A stretch of 31,000 bases of DNA from Silene noctiflora (Eukaryota; Streptophyta; Magnoliopsida; Caryophyllales; Caryophyllaceae): assembly GCA_009801015.1 (NCBI GenBank), contig VHZZ01000537.1, positions 168,439 to 199,438 on the forward strand. Reading direction: 5' to 3'. A model generated the notes under the pieces. The model was given only the letters and a program-made list of their open reading frames with translations, was not told the origin of the DNA and did no database searches. The position numbers and the translations under genes were made by a program. Of the stretch, positions 1 through 11,597 are shown piece after piece. Position 1 is the first letter of the stretch. Every line of letters begins with the position of its first letter.

Positions 1-740
1 TTTTTTTTTTTTTTTTGGCTAAATAGTCCATAATAACAAGTTTGGTACCAACCAGTCTAATAGAAATAAATATAATAGTTGTATCCCAATTATTACCTAA
101 GGATTTTGGTTGAAATGATTCATTTATCATGGTATCAGAGTCAACGTGACTACTCACGTAGTGAATTTCAGTACATGGTACGAGGAGAGCTTGTGCACTA
201 ACCGATCTTCAAACCCGCACTGCTCTGGGAGCCTTTTGATCATATTAATAGACAATCCTACTAACTTATACAAACTCATTTTTTATATGGCTACTTCCAT
301 GCTCTAACAAACTACTTAATAAAGACAATAATGATCCTTGACCGTAAGAGAAATGGCTTTTGTGACTGTTGATATACAAGGCAACGCATGTTCTAGTGTT
401 AGCCCAAGATCCAACAATCTAAACCTTTTAATCATAAAATATTAACCAAGACAACAACCCATGAAACCAAAGTATTATCATTACCTTCATAATAAAGGAT
501 GATGATCACAATCTTGAAAAAAAAACCCAAAAAAACAAGAATTGGTCCCACATGTACTCATTGAAATGCCGCAAAATTTGTCTACAAAAACCCCTTCCCC
601 TCCACACTTCACTCTCCCTACTACTCCAAACACAACACCACTTTTTTCTTCTTAATAACAAACTTTCTACCTTAATAATCCTCAATTACTACTACTAAGA
701 AATTATACATTTTAATAAGTTTCTACACCATTTTGTACGT
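1..740. other. Upstream intergenic region and probable promoter/leader of the ERF gene
   Basis: No gene is visible here. The window opens with a T run (1-16). At 130-140 the string TGGTATCAGAG resembles the initiator-methionine tRNA primer-binding site of Copia-type elements, but I see no LTR or coding remains beside it, so it may be chance or a very old scrap. The pyrimidine-rich, A/C-rich stretch at about 590-740 looks like a plant 5' leader just before the ATG at 741. I could not fix a convincing TATA box. Confidence 0.4.
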
Positions 741-1677
741 ATGGCTAGACCACAACAAAGATATAGAGGCGTACGTCAAAGACATTGGGGTTCTTGGGTC
801 TCCGAAATTCGTCATCCCTTATTGTAATTCTCTACCCCTTCAAATAGCTTTGTATAAAACCGTTGTATCCATATAAAACCTTCATTTTCTTCAATTAGCC
901 CCATTGGCCGACTTAATTTTTCCTCATAAAAAATGGGTCTATGGTGCCTACTCACTAAAATGGAGGGATTAATAAATAAAGAAATTGATAATGTTACTCT
1001 TAAATATACTATGTCATTCATTTTAACTATTCGTTTATAATTAATGCTCTAACAAAGTAAGTGACATAATATATTTTCGAGTGACGTTATCATAACCGTA
1101 AATAAGCTGCATAACAACGTAGAAAAAAATGATCTTAATTAAGTCTCGTGTTTATTATCCTTTTAATTGTCCATAACATACAACAATCTTATATAAATTT
1201 CGATTTGGTCATGGCAGGAAAACAAGGATATGGCTAGGGACATTCGAAACAGCAGAGGATGCAGCAAGAGCATACGATGAAGCAGCAAGACTAATGTGTG
1301 GGCCCAAAGCTAGAACCAATTTCCCTTACAATGGAAGTGGGACCAATTCTTCATCATCTTCTAAGCTTTTGTCATCAACTCTTGCAGCAAAATTACATAA
1401 ATGCCATCTTCAAGCCACCCTTCAACTAACCAAAAGACATGATCAAGCTGTTGCTAATAACAATGTGGTTAGTCCTAGGGATAATAATGTCATTTACAAT
1501 GGAGAGCGGATTGAAGACGGGTTTGTGGTGGAGACACCGGTGAGTTCGCCGGAGGGGAGTTGGGTAAAGGAAGAACAATGTCCTCCTTTACTTGAAGATG
1601 ATCAAATGCTTATTGAACAAATGATAGAAGAGTTGCTTGATTATGGTTATTTAGAGTTTAGCAATGCACAAACTTAG
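741..1677 (+). CDS. ERF003: AP2/ERF transcription factor, ERF003-like (two exons)
   Basis: A nuclear DNA-binding transcription factor of the ERF family. Exon 1 is 741-823 and exon 2 is 1218-1677, with a GT-AG intron of 394 bp; the joined CDS gives 180 aa. The AP2 domain occupies about residues 8-65. The first exon gives [20 protein letters not shown] and the second resumes with [20 protein letters not shown], so the intron cuts the domain in the middle. This intron position and the [17 protein letters not shown] core are typical of the SHINE/ERF003 group, and the N-terminal 60 or so residues match Arabidopsis At5g25190 (ERF003) as I remember it. The tail has a Ser-rich stretch, then an acidic end with the motif [12 protein letters not shown] (about 160-171), a conserved C-terminal feature of the same protein. 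The start is the first ATG and sits just ahead of the AP2 domain, as in the family. The target is probably a GCC-box or related element (family knowledge). Identity is strong; physiological role is inferred. Confidence 0.93.
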
Positions 1678-3425
1678 TACTATCTAGTATCTAGTAGTGT
1701 ATAAAACATACTATTTAAACATTTTCTCATAAATCTTATCTCTTTAATGCTTCTTTTGTAATGCTAATGTTTCTTCAAAATTAATTTTTTTTTTTTTTTG
1801 GTACATTGAAAATTAAATAATTACGAGTGTGCGAATATGATAAAATGAGGCGTAGAAGTCTGAATGACACCATATTTTATGTTAGTTAGTTCAGAATAAG
1901 TTTTATAAGTATAGATTGATCAAAGTTTATACCGTAGTACTATACAATAAATAAATATATTTTCATATTTATCGTTTTAATTTTATCAGATATTCTTAAA
2001 GTTAAAAAAAAAATGTTTTTCTTTTTCAAATTGAAAATCAATTTTGTTATACTAGAAAAAAAAGGTGAACCATAGTACACAAGATAAGACAAATTTTGAG
2101 CTACTTTTGACAAGAATGGCTACATACTTTATTATGGGTGGTTTCCTCAAGTGTGTAAAAAGAGAGGGGATAATATTAGAAGGTTCAATATTCCACATTT
2201 TTTTGCTTTATTAAAGAGTTGGACTCCTTTTTTGCTTTGGATGTATTGGGCCTTGTAAAAAGGACTAGGAAATTTCATAAAGGGCCAATAGATGTTCCAA
2301 CATGAACTATAGAATGTCAAGCTCAAGCATGGCTACATACTCTATAGATGTTCCAACATGAACTATAGAACATACAAATTAATTACCTTGTATTATTTTG
2401 TTCTAAGTATGATAGGAATTGTTGCGGCTCTACACCTCCAAATATATAAATCTGATTAGCTTGATTTATTGTACATCATCTTTTATTAAGAAATATTTTT
2501 ATTTTATGCGTTTGAAAAAGTTGGAGATTTTAAGATTGCCTGAAATCTCAACTTTTGATGTGGGAGCTCGAAAGTCATTTGATAAATTTGGACTCTCTGT
2601 AATCGTTTGAAAACTTCTTGTTTTAATTATATATAATGATTGAGGACCCGAGTTTGATCCCTTTTTTTGAATTGACCCAATCCAATATACATGACTTGAC
2701 TCGATGTTTATGGATTCTCATTATCACTAATAACTTGTTAATAATTGAGCCGGAAATTACTCGAACCTAACCTCCTATATGATCCGAAACTCAAAATTGT
2801 CTCATACTAGACTAGGTTGACCCGTTTGTAAGATCTATACTGAATTCATATACTTAAGTAGTTAAGACTTTAATAAATAAGATATATAACATTAAAAAAA
2901 GACATGGTATATGCATAAAACGGTCTTCTCCATCTTGACTATGATAATTAACTTTGATATCAATGTTTTCAAACATACCTAAAGGTGCAATGTCAAATTT
3001 GGCATGCTTAATTATCATCAAAAGTATTTTATACGAGTAGTTATTAATTTTGTGTACAAGAACAGTCAAAGTCGACCATGCATCAATATGAAATTTGAGC
3101 AATATAGATGAGAGAATAAGGAATATTATACATAAACGACGGTGTTGGATCATAGTCACATTTGCAATTAACTCGAGAAGAAGTAATTTGCGTATTATGT
3201 ACAAATTTAGTATGTTACTATAAATGTTTCATCAAATTTTCTAATTTGGAATATTCCCACATTCCATAATTAGCATAACAAAAAGTGTAAATCACACAAC
3301 AAAGAATTAATCAAATGACAAATGTCATTATAAGATTTAAGCCCTAATGCGAAACTAACTCATCCCATAATTGTAGTGTAAACTGTTATTAGCTAACAAT
3401 TCTCTTATTTTAGAAACTTTCTTAG
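1678..3425. other. Intergenic region between ERF003-like and H+-ATPase genes
   Basis: AT-rich spacer with no supported gene; the short open frames here (such as those at 2419-2610 and 2854-3204) have no recognisable domain and low-complexity AT-driven composition. The first 100 or so bases are presumably the 3' UTR of the ERF gene. It includes a poly-T run near 1783-1799 and a 27-bp direct repeat (listed separately). Confidence 0.5.
2288..2370. repeat. 27-bp perfect direct repeat at 56-bp spacing
   Basis: The 27-bp string beginning ATAGATGTTCCAACATGAAC occurs at 2288-2314 and again at 2344-2370. The start-to-start distance is 56 bp, so this is a partial tandem duplication of a 56-bp unit. 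The separating sequence repeats a GGCTACATACT string also found near 2117. No element ends were recognised. Confidence 0.8.
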
Positions 3426-3434
3426 TATATATAT
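3426..3434 (+). promoter_or_regulatory. Probable TATA box of the H+-ATPase gene
   Basis: TATATATAT lies about 170 bp before the ATG and is followed by a C/A/T-rich, G-poor stretch (3440-3600) that looks like a typical plant 5' leader. Placement fits a core promoter; the transcription start itself cannot be read from sequence. Confidence 0.5.
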
Positions 3435-3602
3435 TACCTCATTTTAACTCCAAATCACACAACAATTAACACAAATCTTCTCTTTAAAACCCTCAAACCT
3501 CTTAATCATTTCTTAACAACACAATTAAATCAATCTTTCTTAATTATATTCTTATTTTATGTTATTTCTTAATTTCTTCTACTAATTCCAAAGAGAGTGT
3601 TC

Positions 3603-6600
3603 ATGGCTAGCTTGGAGGATATCAAGAAGGAGAATGTCGACCTTGTAAGATTACTCACTTCTTTTTATCCGTTTGTTTTAAATTATGTAGATCGCTAAAA
3701 TTTACCTTATTTTACGTAATTTTTTTGAATTGAGCTTGGTTGAACTCGACTAGCTCATAACCTATATCGGGTCTTAACAAAAAAACATAAAAGTAATGCC
3801 TATTCGCTAAAAGAGTATTTTTCGCACTTTAGAAAGGTCGTCTAAGTCCGTATGAATTCCATTATGAAAATGTTGCATGTAAACAGGAGAGTATTCCAGT
3901 GGATGAAGTATTTGAACAGCTTAAATGTACAAGAGAAGGACTGACAGAAGATGAAGGAAAGAAAAGGCTCGAGATTTTCGGCCCTAATAAGCTCGAAGAG
4001 AAAACGGCAATCACTTACATTCCCTCTTTTCGTCTTCTTTTTCATTTTCTAGTACTTGTAATCCAACTTTAAAATGCTGACATTTTTTCCCTGTGAAAAT
4101 CAACAGGAAAACAAATTTTTGAAATTTCTAGGATTCATGTGGAATCCATTATCATGGGTTATGGAGATGGCCGCTATCATGGCTATTGCCTTGGCAAATG
4201 GAGGGGTAATGTCATCGACTCATCGCGATTCACTGATTTTCCTTAATTCTTCTTATAACTTGTGTTAGTGTTATCTAATTCTGTTTAAAACAATCCAAAA
4301 ATACAGGGGAAACCCGCGGATTGGCAAGATTTTGTGGGAATAGTGACATTGTTAATCATCAACTCCACCATAAGTTTCATCGAAGAAAACAATGCAGGAA
4401 ATGCGGCTGCTGCTCTAATGGCGGGTCTTGCTCCTAAGGCAAAGGTAATTAATTCTCTTACAAAAGGTAAATTAATTCTCTTACAAGGCGATTTCTTACA
4501 TGTTTGAAATGTTATAGGTGCTAAGAGATGGGAGATGGAACGAAATCGAGGCAGAGTTTCTAGTTCCAGGAGATATAATAAGCATCAAGCTAGGAGACAT
4601 TGTTCCTGCTGACTCGCGTCTCTTGGAAGGCGATGCTCTTAAGATTGATCAGTCTGCTCTCACTGGCGAGTCCTTGCCTGTTAACAAAAACCCCGGTGAT
4701 GAAGTTTTCTCAGGGTCCACCTGTAAGCAGGGTGAGATCGAGGCGATTGTTATAGCCACTGGTGTTCACACCTTCTTTGGTAAGGCTGCTCACCTTGTTG
4801 ACAGCACCAACCAAGTGGGTCACTTCCAGAAGGTCTTAACAGCTATTGGAAACTTCTGCATAGTCTCAATCGCAGTTGGGATCGTAATAGAGTTAGTAGT
4901 TATGTACCCAATTCAGCACAGGAGGTATAGAGATGGAATTGATAATCTGTTGGTCTTGCTCATTGGTGGAATCCCCATTGCTATGCCGACAGTGTTGTCT
5001 GTGACGATGGCTATTGGATCACACCGTCTCTCTCAGCAGGGCGCCATTACCAAGAGGATGACCGCCATTGAAGAAATGGCTGGCATGGATGTTCTGTGCA
5101 GTGACAAGACTGGAACTCTCACTCTCAACAAACTTACAGTTGATCGAACCATGATTGAGACATTTACCCCAGATGTAGATAGGGACACTGCAGTTCTGTA
5201 TGCTGCTAGGGCTTCTCGTGTCGAAAACCAAGATGCTATTGATGCTTGCATTGTAGGAAATTTGGCAGACCCTAAAGAGGTCGGTTTTTTCTGTTCTTTC
5301 GACACTTCATTTTCCGGCAAACATGAAAAGTAAATGACCTGACACTGAAAACGGCTTATTTGCAGGCTAGAGCCGGAATCACTGAGGTGCACTTCCTGCC
5401 CTTCAACCCAGTCGAAAAGCGTACAGCAATAACATTCTACGATAGCAAGGGTGATTGGTATCGCATAAGCAAGGGAGCTCCCGAGCAGGTAATGTCTTAT
5501 GACATCTTATTCCGAACCCCATAATCTAAAGAGTAATCTAAATATCAAATTCCTGATAATCTCAACTTAATACAGATTATTGAACTCTGCAACCTTGGTC
5601 CTGATGTCAAGAACAAGGCACATGCCATCATCGATAAGTTTGCTGACCGTGGTCTTAGATCTCTTGGTGTTTCTCTACAGGTAACATAAAAAAGTAACTG
5701 GATTCGTTCGTCTCAAATCTGAGACCATCTCATACAAATCTTCTAATGCAACTCTTTTCTCTGTTGCTTCTTAATGACAGACAATTCCCGAGAAGAACAA
5801 GGAAAGTGCAGGAGGACCATGGAAATTTATTGCTCTATTGCCTCTTTTTGACCCACCAAGACATGACAGTGCCGAAACTATCAGACGAGCACTGAGCCTT
5901 GGTGTAAACGTCAAGATGATTACTGGTGACCAACTGGCCATCGGTAAGGAAACAGGTCGTAGGCTTGGCATGGGTACCAACATGTATCCTTCATCTTCTT
6001 TACTTGGTCAGCACAAGGATGAAAGCATAGCTGCCATACCAGTTGAGGAGCTCATTGAAAAGGCTGATGGGTTCGCCGGAGTTTTCCCAGAGCACAAGTA
6101 CGAGATTGTGAAGAAGCTTCAAGAAAGGAAGCACATTTGCGGGATGACAGGAGACGGTGTGAATGATGCCCCAGCCTTGAAGAGAGCAGACATCGGTATT
6201 GCTGTCGATGATGCCACTGACGCAGCACGAAGTGCATCCGACATTGTCCTCACTGAGCCAGGGCTAAGTGTGATCATCAGTGCAGTGTTGACCAGCCGAG
6301 CCATTTTCCAAAGAATGAAGAACTACACCATTTACGCAGTTTCCATTACTATTCGAATTGTCATGGGGTTCATGCTTATTGCTCTTATCTGGAAGTTTGA
6401 TTTCTCTCCTTTCATGGTTCTTATCATTGCCATACTCAATGACGGAACTATAATGACCATCTCTAAGGACAGAGTCAAGCCATCTCCCACCCCCGATTCT
6501 TGGAAGCTCAAGGAGATATTCGCCACTGGTGTTGTCCTTGGCACTTACCTTGCTGTCATGACTGTCATATTCTTCTGGCTTGCTCATGACTCTGACTTCT

Positions 6601-7525
6601 TCACAGTAAGAATGTTCTATTATCGTTTTCAGATTACAGTTTGATTAAAATCATTCACTTACCATAATCACGTTTAATGACGAACAGGAAAAATTCGGTG
6701 TAAGAAGTATTAGGAACAATGACAAAGAACTAATGGCCGCTTTATACTTACAAGTGAGCATTGTGAGCCAGGCATTGATCTTTGTAACTCGATCAAGGAG
6801 CTGGTCCTTCATTGAACGCCCAGGTGCTTGGCTCGTTATTGCCTTCTTCATAGCACAACTGGTGAGTTAACAAATTGAATTATTTTGATTATCTTAATTC
6901 ATCTCTGTAGCACTAGGCAATTAATCAGTTTGTTTTTCATTGGGGTTGAACAGATTGCAACAATAATAGCAGTGTATGCAAACTGGGGATTTGCGCATAT
7001 CACAGGCATCGGTTGGGGATGGGCCGGTGTGATCTGGCTATACAGTATTGTCTTCTACATTCCTTTAGATGTATTGAAGTTCATCATCAGGTATACATTA
7101 ACGGGCCGTGCCTGGGACAACCTCATTGAAAAGAAGGTAAACATTACATATCAACAGTACAGTACAGTCCTTAATTCTGCTCTCTCAGACGGGAATGTAT
7201 CATTGAATAATTTCTATGATAACCTTGTGAATTCCAATGTTTACAGACCGCTTTCACAAGCAAGAAGGACTATGGACGAGGTGAACGAGAGGCACAATGG
7301 GCTGCTGCTCAACGTACCCTTCACGGCCTCAATCAGTCAGGAGCACCCGACATACTAGCTGACAAGACTAACTACCGAGAGTTGTCTGAAATCGCTGAGC
7401 AGGCGAAGAGACGCGCTGAGATTGCAAGGTTGAGGGAACTCCACACACTGAAAGGACATGTTGAATCAGTTGTCAAGCTGAAGGGACTAGATATCGATAC
7501 TATCCAGCAGCACTACACAGTCTAA
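3603..7525 (+). CDS. PMA: Plasma-membrane H+-ATPase (P3A ATPase, AHA/PMA family), 11 exons, complete
   Basis: Proton pump that couples ATP hydrolysis to H+ export at the plasma membrane. Exons: 3603-3644, 3887-4006, 4107-4205, 4307-4444, 4518-5279, 5366-5488, 5576-5680, 5781-6605, 6688-6861, 6954-7136, 7247-7525. They sum to 2850 nt (949 aa), within the usual 945-957 aa, and every junction is codon-phase 0. Visible motifs: TGES in the actuator domain; CSDKTGTLT with phospho-acceptor Asp at residue 329; [33 protein letters not shown] hinge; transmembrane-6 Asp at residue 684 in [11 protein letters not shown]. The C-terminal regulatory domain ends QQHYTV, whose penultimate Thr is the phosphorylation and 14-3-3/fusicoccin site in the family. 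Residues 329 and 684 match Arabidopsis AHA2 numbering, arguing that the exon joins are right. Nine of ten introns are GT-AG; intron 2 (4007-4106) appears to be GC-AG. No catalytic residue I checked is missing. The IQQHYTV ending resembles the tobacco PMA4 group, but subfamily assignment is tentative. Confidence 0.96.
4007..4106 (+). other. Apparent GC-AG intron (intron 2 of the H+-ATPase gene)
   Basis: Exon 2 must end at ACG (4004-4006) for the protein to run KLEEKT-ENKFLKF at exactly the family's spacing. The next bases are GCAATC, and the acceptor CAACAG precedes 4107. In-frame GT donors exist only at 4052 and 4057. Using 4052 would insert 15 residues and leave a 55-bp intron, shorter than plants normally splice. 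Retention of the intron would meet a stop near its middle. Confidence 0.75.
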
Positions 7526-8862
7526 GGCGGGAGCAAGAACATGCCACTCAAATTTTCTACGCATGCATCGTACCAAGAAATGCATAAATGAGAGAAGAGG
7601 AAGAAATAAGAAAAAAAAAATGGAAGCTAGCTATTATTTGTTCCCTTTTTTTCTTATTCAATTTCCGAGAGGATGTTGATGCAAGGATAAATGGCAATAA
7701 ACCAGCCATGGAGAGTTCACTCGGAGAAAATCCACGGCGCTTTAGAGGTCATAAGACTAAGTACTATCTCATCAAAAAAATCCAAAAATATTAAGATTAT
7801 AGTACTATTGTGAGTCTTACATAATGTAACATTGTTCCGCTCTCTCAATGAAGAAATGACAAGTTTTTTTTTCTTATAAATATTTCAATCTACTTTCTAC
7901 TATGTTTCAATGTCTCTATTCCAATGTTACTCCGATATCATACCATCCACCCAACTATCTTTCTATAAAATCATCAATCTGTTATCGAAACAATGGTAAA
8001 GACTACATAGCACATAGTACATGAATCTAAGAATCTAACCTCCCTTACCCCGTCATCTGTGAATCCCTTGAGTCAGTCACGATATTGTTGTCGTATAATG
8101 AAAGAACTAGAACATACTTGAGCAAAAATGAGAAACTCGTGAACTTTAAACAATGATATATACTGCTAGTTAAGGAAAGTCAGGCAGAGGAAAATCTTGT
8201 GACCATCATAAATACTAAAGGGGAAAAAGTAGTCAGTAAATATGACATCCTCAGAGTTCAATGCTTCTTTCTTTCGATCTTTTGACACACCAACATTAAT
8301 GCAACGCTCACCAATCTGTGAACCTATACTGCAGGCTGTCACTACTGAGCAAAATCTCTAGATAACACATATTTAAGATATTAAAAGGCATTATAGTCAT
8401 GGACTCATGGTATTAAATCAAGGTCACGAAACCCAAACACAACTGTTTACTAAAAATTGTGAAGGTTATTGTAATCACATATTAATGGAGTCTTATAAAG
8501 TAAAATCAGTACAGAATTAGAGACGGTCGTATCTTACTGTAAGACTGCAAAAGGTCGAAAACAAGGGTGAAATAAGAGTCGAAAACAAGGGATTTCCATA
8601 TAAATTTTGATTAGAGATGGATAATATTTGTCATCAGATTAGCACAAAACTACACCTATTATAGTTTCTATGTTATATACAAAGGGATGACAAAGGAAAA
8701 GTTTTGGAGATACTATGCTTCTAATGACTGCTGTAGTGTGATCAAGACAAGTCAGGGAAAAGGCATAAGTAATACTGACACTACCAGTAACCAATAGTTG
8801 ACAGACGACGTTTCTCTGAGATTGTCAGCAAAATACTCTCTTAATCCAGAGTGTTCAGAGGT
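7526..8862. other. Convergent spacer: 3' UTRs of the H+-ATPase and receptor-kinase genes
   Basis: The ATPase (+) and the receptor kinase (-) point at each other across this 1.3-kb gap. The part up to roughly 7880 is probably the ATPase 3' UTR; it contains an A run near 7612-7620 and AT-rich possible polyadenylation signals. A purine-rich open frame at 7588-7794 is within this UTR and has no recognisable domain. The rest is AT-rich with no supported gene. Confidence 0.5.
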
Positions 8863-11597
8863 TTAGGCAATTCGGAGAGATCCTCCGAGGTCAACAGGTA
8901 CTAGTGGGATCAAAGAATGGAGAACATCTGTTATCAGGGGCCTGTAACTTGGTTCTGGTTGCACGCACAGCACGGCCACAGCTGCAACCTGTGCAACATG
9001 GTATTCACGGTCAGGAGAATGTTAAAAAATTGTTATCCTTTATGTGAAGAGTGTGTTTTCCAATCCAGGGATAATGCAAGAAGAACCTGATATAAGTGTT
9101 TTGGGTCCATTTTATCTCGGATCACAGGATCCAAAATGTCTGGAAGCTTGGTCCTGTCAGTGAATTGAGGCATAGCCTGCAAGTTGATTGAGGATGGTCT
9201 CTTGTTATATAATGTACTATTAACCCATTTAAATGTAACTCCACCCATATACTCACTAACTCGCTAACTCAAGAACAACTACTCTGTTTGAGTCTCATAT
9301 GGATTGGCCTCATACAAGAGCTTGTGACCGGAAAATATCGTAGACTATACACTCACTACAGAACAGTTAATTTGGTTATTACTGAGTGAAGCAGAGGCCA
9401 ACAGTCAAATGCATACCCAAGTTACTACAGATAATTGATGAGTAGGCGACAATTTCTCGACAGGCTTCCTCCCCGTCAACAGCTCTAGAAGAACGACTCC
9501 AAAGGCATAAACATCACTTTTATCAGTTAGCTTACCTGAAAAGATCAACAGCCTTGTGATGAATAAGACATGAAAGTTATAACATTTGCAGCAAAACCAT
9601 TGAAATTCATCAGAAATATGAAATAATTAGAAAACGTAACATACTAGCTCAAAACAATATGAACCATGTTAACTAGTAACTACTGAAGCTCACCATCAAG
9701 TAAATACTCTGGTGCTAAATATCCCAAACTTTCAGTAATCTTCAAATCATTTTTGTTTTGCGTCGCTGCAGTGACAGCTAAGCTAAAGCCTGAAAGCTGA
9801 ACCACAATTATAACATACAAACGGGTTAGACCAGAACCAAACCGCACCAAGAATTTTACATCCCAACGAAAACTCAGACAGGATGTGCCTGCTAAGAATA
9901 GAACAACGAGATAAGGATATCAACGGAAGATATGGGCGTACCTTCGCACTGAAGGTGGAGTCCAGTAATATGTTGGATGATTTTATATTCCTATGAATGA
10001 CAGCAGGATCACAGCGTTCATGCAAATACTCCAGTCCTCTGCAACGTATTATCATTATCATGATTAAAAAAAAAAAAAAAAAAAAAAAAAGACCTCAAAT
10101 TACGGAAGACTCAAATAATTTTGGATGCTAAATGGAAAATGGACTATGTAAAATCAACTGAAAGCCAAGAAATCAATAGGTACGATTTGTTTGAATGGTG
10201 CTCACCTAGCGATATCAAGGGCAATTTTCATCCGCAGTGACCAGTTTAACGTTGAGCCTCTACTAGCACCTACACAAGGAAGGTAAGAAAAAGGCTTGAT
10301 TATTGTATCACAATATAATTGGCATTGATATATCAACACATGAAACAGGTCATTTTACCATGCAAGTGACTCTCCAGTGATCCGTTCTGCAACATTTCAT
10401 AAACCATAAATTTGGTATCCTCATGTACAGAGCTTCCTATAAGGGAAACAATGTTTTGATGCTGAATTTTGTTCAACCAACCAATCTCATTCTGCATTTT
10501 CAAACCAAATCATCAGGGCAAAAAGCATAGGCAACAACCCTTGCGATATAAACCTTCAAACCGATTTTCCGATCAATTACCTGAAATTCTTTGCCTGCAC
10601 CTACATTGACAATCTTGACCGCAGCAAGAACATTCTCACCCAAACAGGCTTTGTAGACACATCCTAGACCTCCCTCCCCTATCTTACTGCTTTCCTCAAA
10701 GTTGTTTGTTGCTTCCACCAGCAAATTGTACTCCAAAACAGGAACATTACCCTTCTTACTTCCCATCCTCAATGAATTCAACTTACTCAATACCGGAACT
10801 AGGGACCGCCGCTTTGAAACATCTACATTGCCAAAATTAAATACAATTTACAACAAATGTGGCCCTCTAAAATCCATACATTAAAAGTGATTAAACATAA
10901 CAACAAAACCTAATGTGGCCCCCTATAATCCATGGTTCTATACATTAAACACACCAAATGTAGTAAAAATTCAAAAAGGGAGTAAACTAAATCATACCCA
11001 ATTGCAGTTCCATATCTTTAGTGGATTTCTTCAATTTTTTCATTCTTATAACCCACAAACAGCATAATAACAGTAACACCACAGTAAGTACACCAGAAGC
11101 AGCAATTAATGATATAATAATAATCTTCTTTGAATTTCCATGATTTTCTTCTATATTCTCATCATCAGCCATTCCTGTTATTTCAACACCAAAATCACAT
11201 AAATTACAATAATTTTGCCCATCACAACATCTATGATCAAACAAACATGTTCACACTACCAAAAATGGACAAACATTAGTGTTACAATTTTTATATTCTC
11301 CATTTCTCCCAATCATTTATATATTCGTAATTTTAATCAAACGTAAACAAATGATTATGACATGAGCAAGTATACGATACCGGCTTTTACAGCACATTAT
11401 TGATGAAAACAACATTATGTGAAGTACCCACATGAAAATTCCATCTGAAAACATGATTAACAACTACACAATCTAGCAATCATAAGAAAGGAAGTACCTT
11501 TAGGAGGTTGAGTGTTAGCATAAACTTGGGAAATGGGCACATTATATGCAGTTGAAACAGCAGAAAACAAAGTGAAAAATACCCAAAACAGCAACAT
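8863..11597 (-). CDS. Membrane receptor-like kinase, At1g80640-like, predicted pseudokinase; 10 exons, complete
   Basis: Exons in transcription order: 11597-11498, 11174-10998, 10822-10581, 10491-10359, 10269-10206, 10038-9942, 9796-9694, 9535-9417, 9176-9087, 8988-8863. They sum to 1251 nt (416 aa); all introns are GT-AG and phases agree. Residues 1 to about 18 ([19 protein letters not shown]) look like a signal peptide, followed by only about 30 extracellular residues, a transmembrane helix at 51-76 and a basic stop-transfer (RMKKLKK). The kinase domain has Gly loop GEGGLG (141-146), AAVK Lys162 and helix-C Glu175, APEYLLDG and [20 protein letters not shown]. Two catalytic motifs are altered: HRD is HRN (Asn256) and DFG is GFS (274-276). 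The C-lobe (TDRTKLP...[35 protein letters not shown]) matches the Arabidopsis At1g80640/At5g11020/At2g25220 group as recalled. Lacking both catalytic Asp residues, it probably acts as a scaffold or decoy; partner and ligand are unknown. A 24-bp A run lies in the intron at 10066-10090. Confidence 0.93.

Noticed and set aside
130-140. TGGTATCAGAG resembling a Copia primer-binding site
   Set aside because: No LTR, polypurine tract or coding remains nearby; a short match like this is weak on its own.
4007-4051. Alternative exon 2 ending at a GT donor at 4052
   Set aside because: It adds 15 residues absent from the family and leaves a 55-bp intron, too short for usual plant splicing.
5019-6587. 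Several minus-strand frames inside the H+-ATPase exons
   Set aside because: They overlap highly conserved pump coding sequence and have no domain of their own.
7588-7794. 68-codon plus-strand frame after the H+-ATPase stop
   Set aside because: Lies in the expected 3' UTR, is Lys/Glu/Phe-rich with A runs and has no domain.
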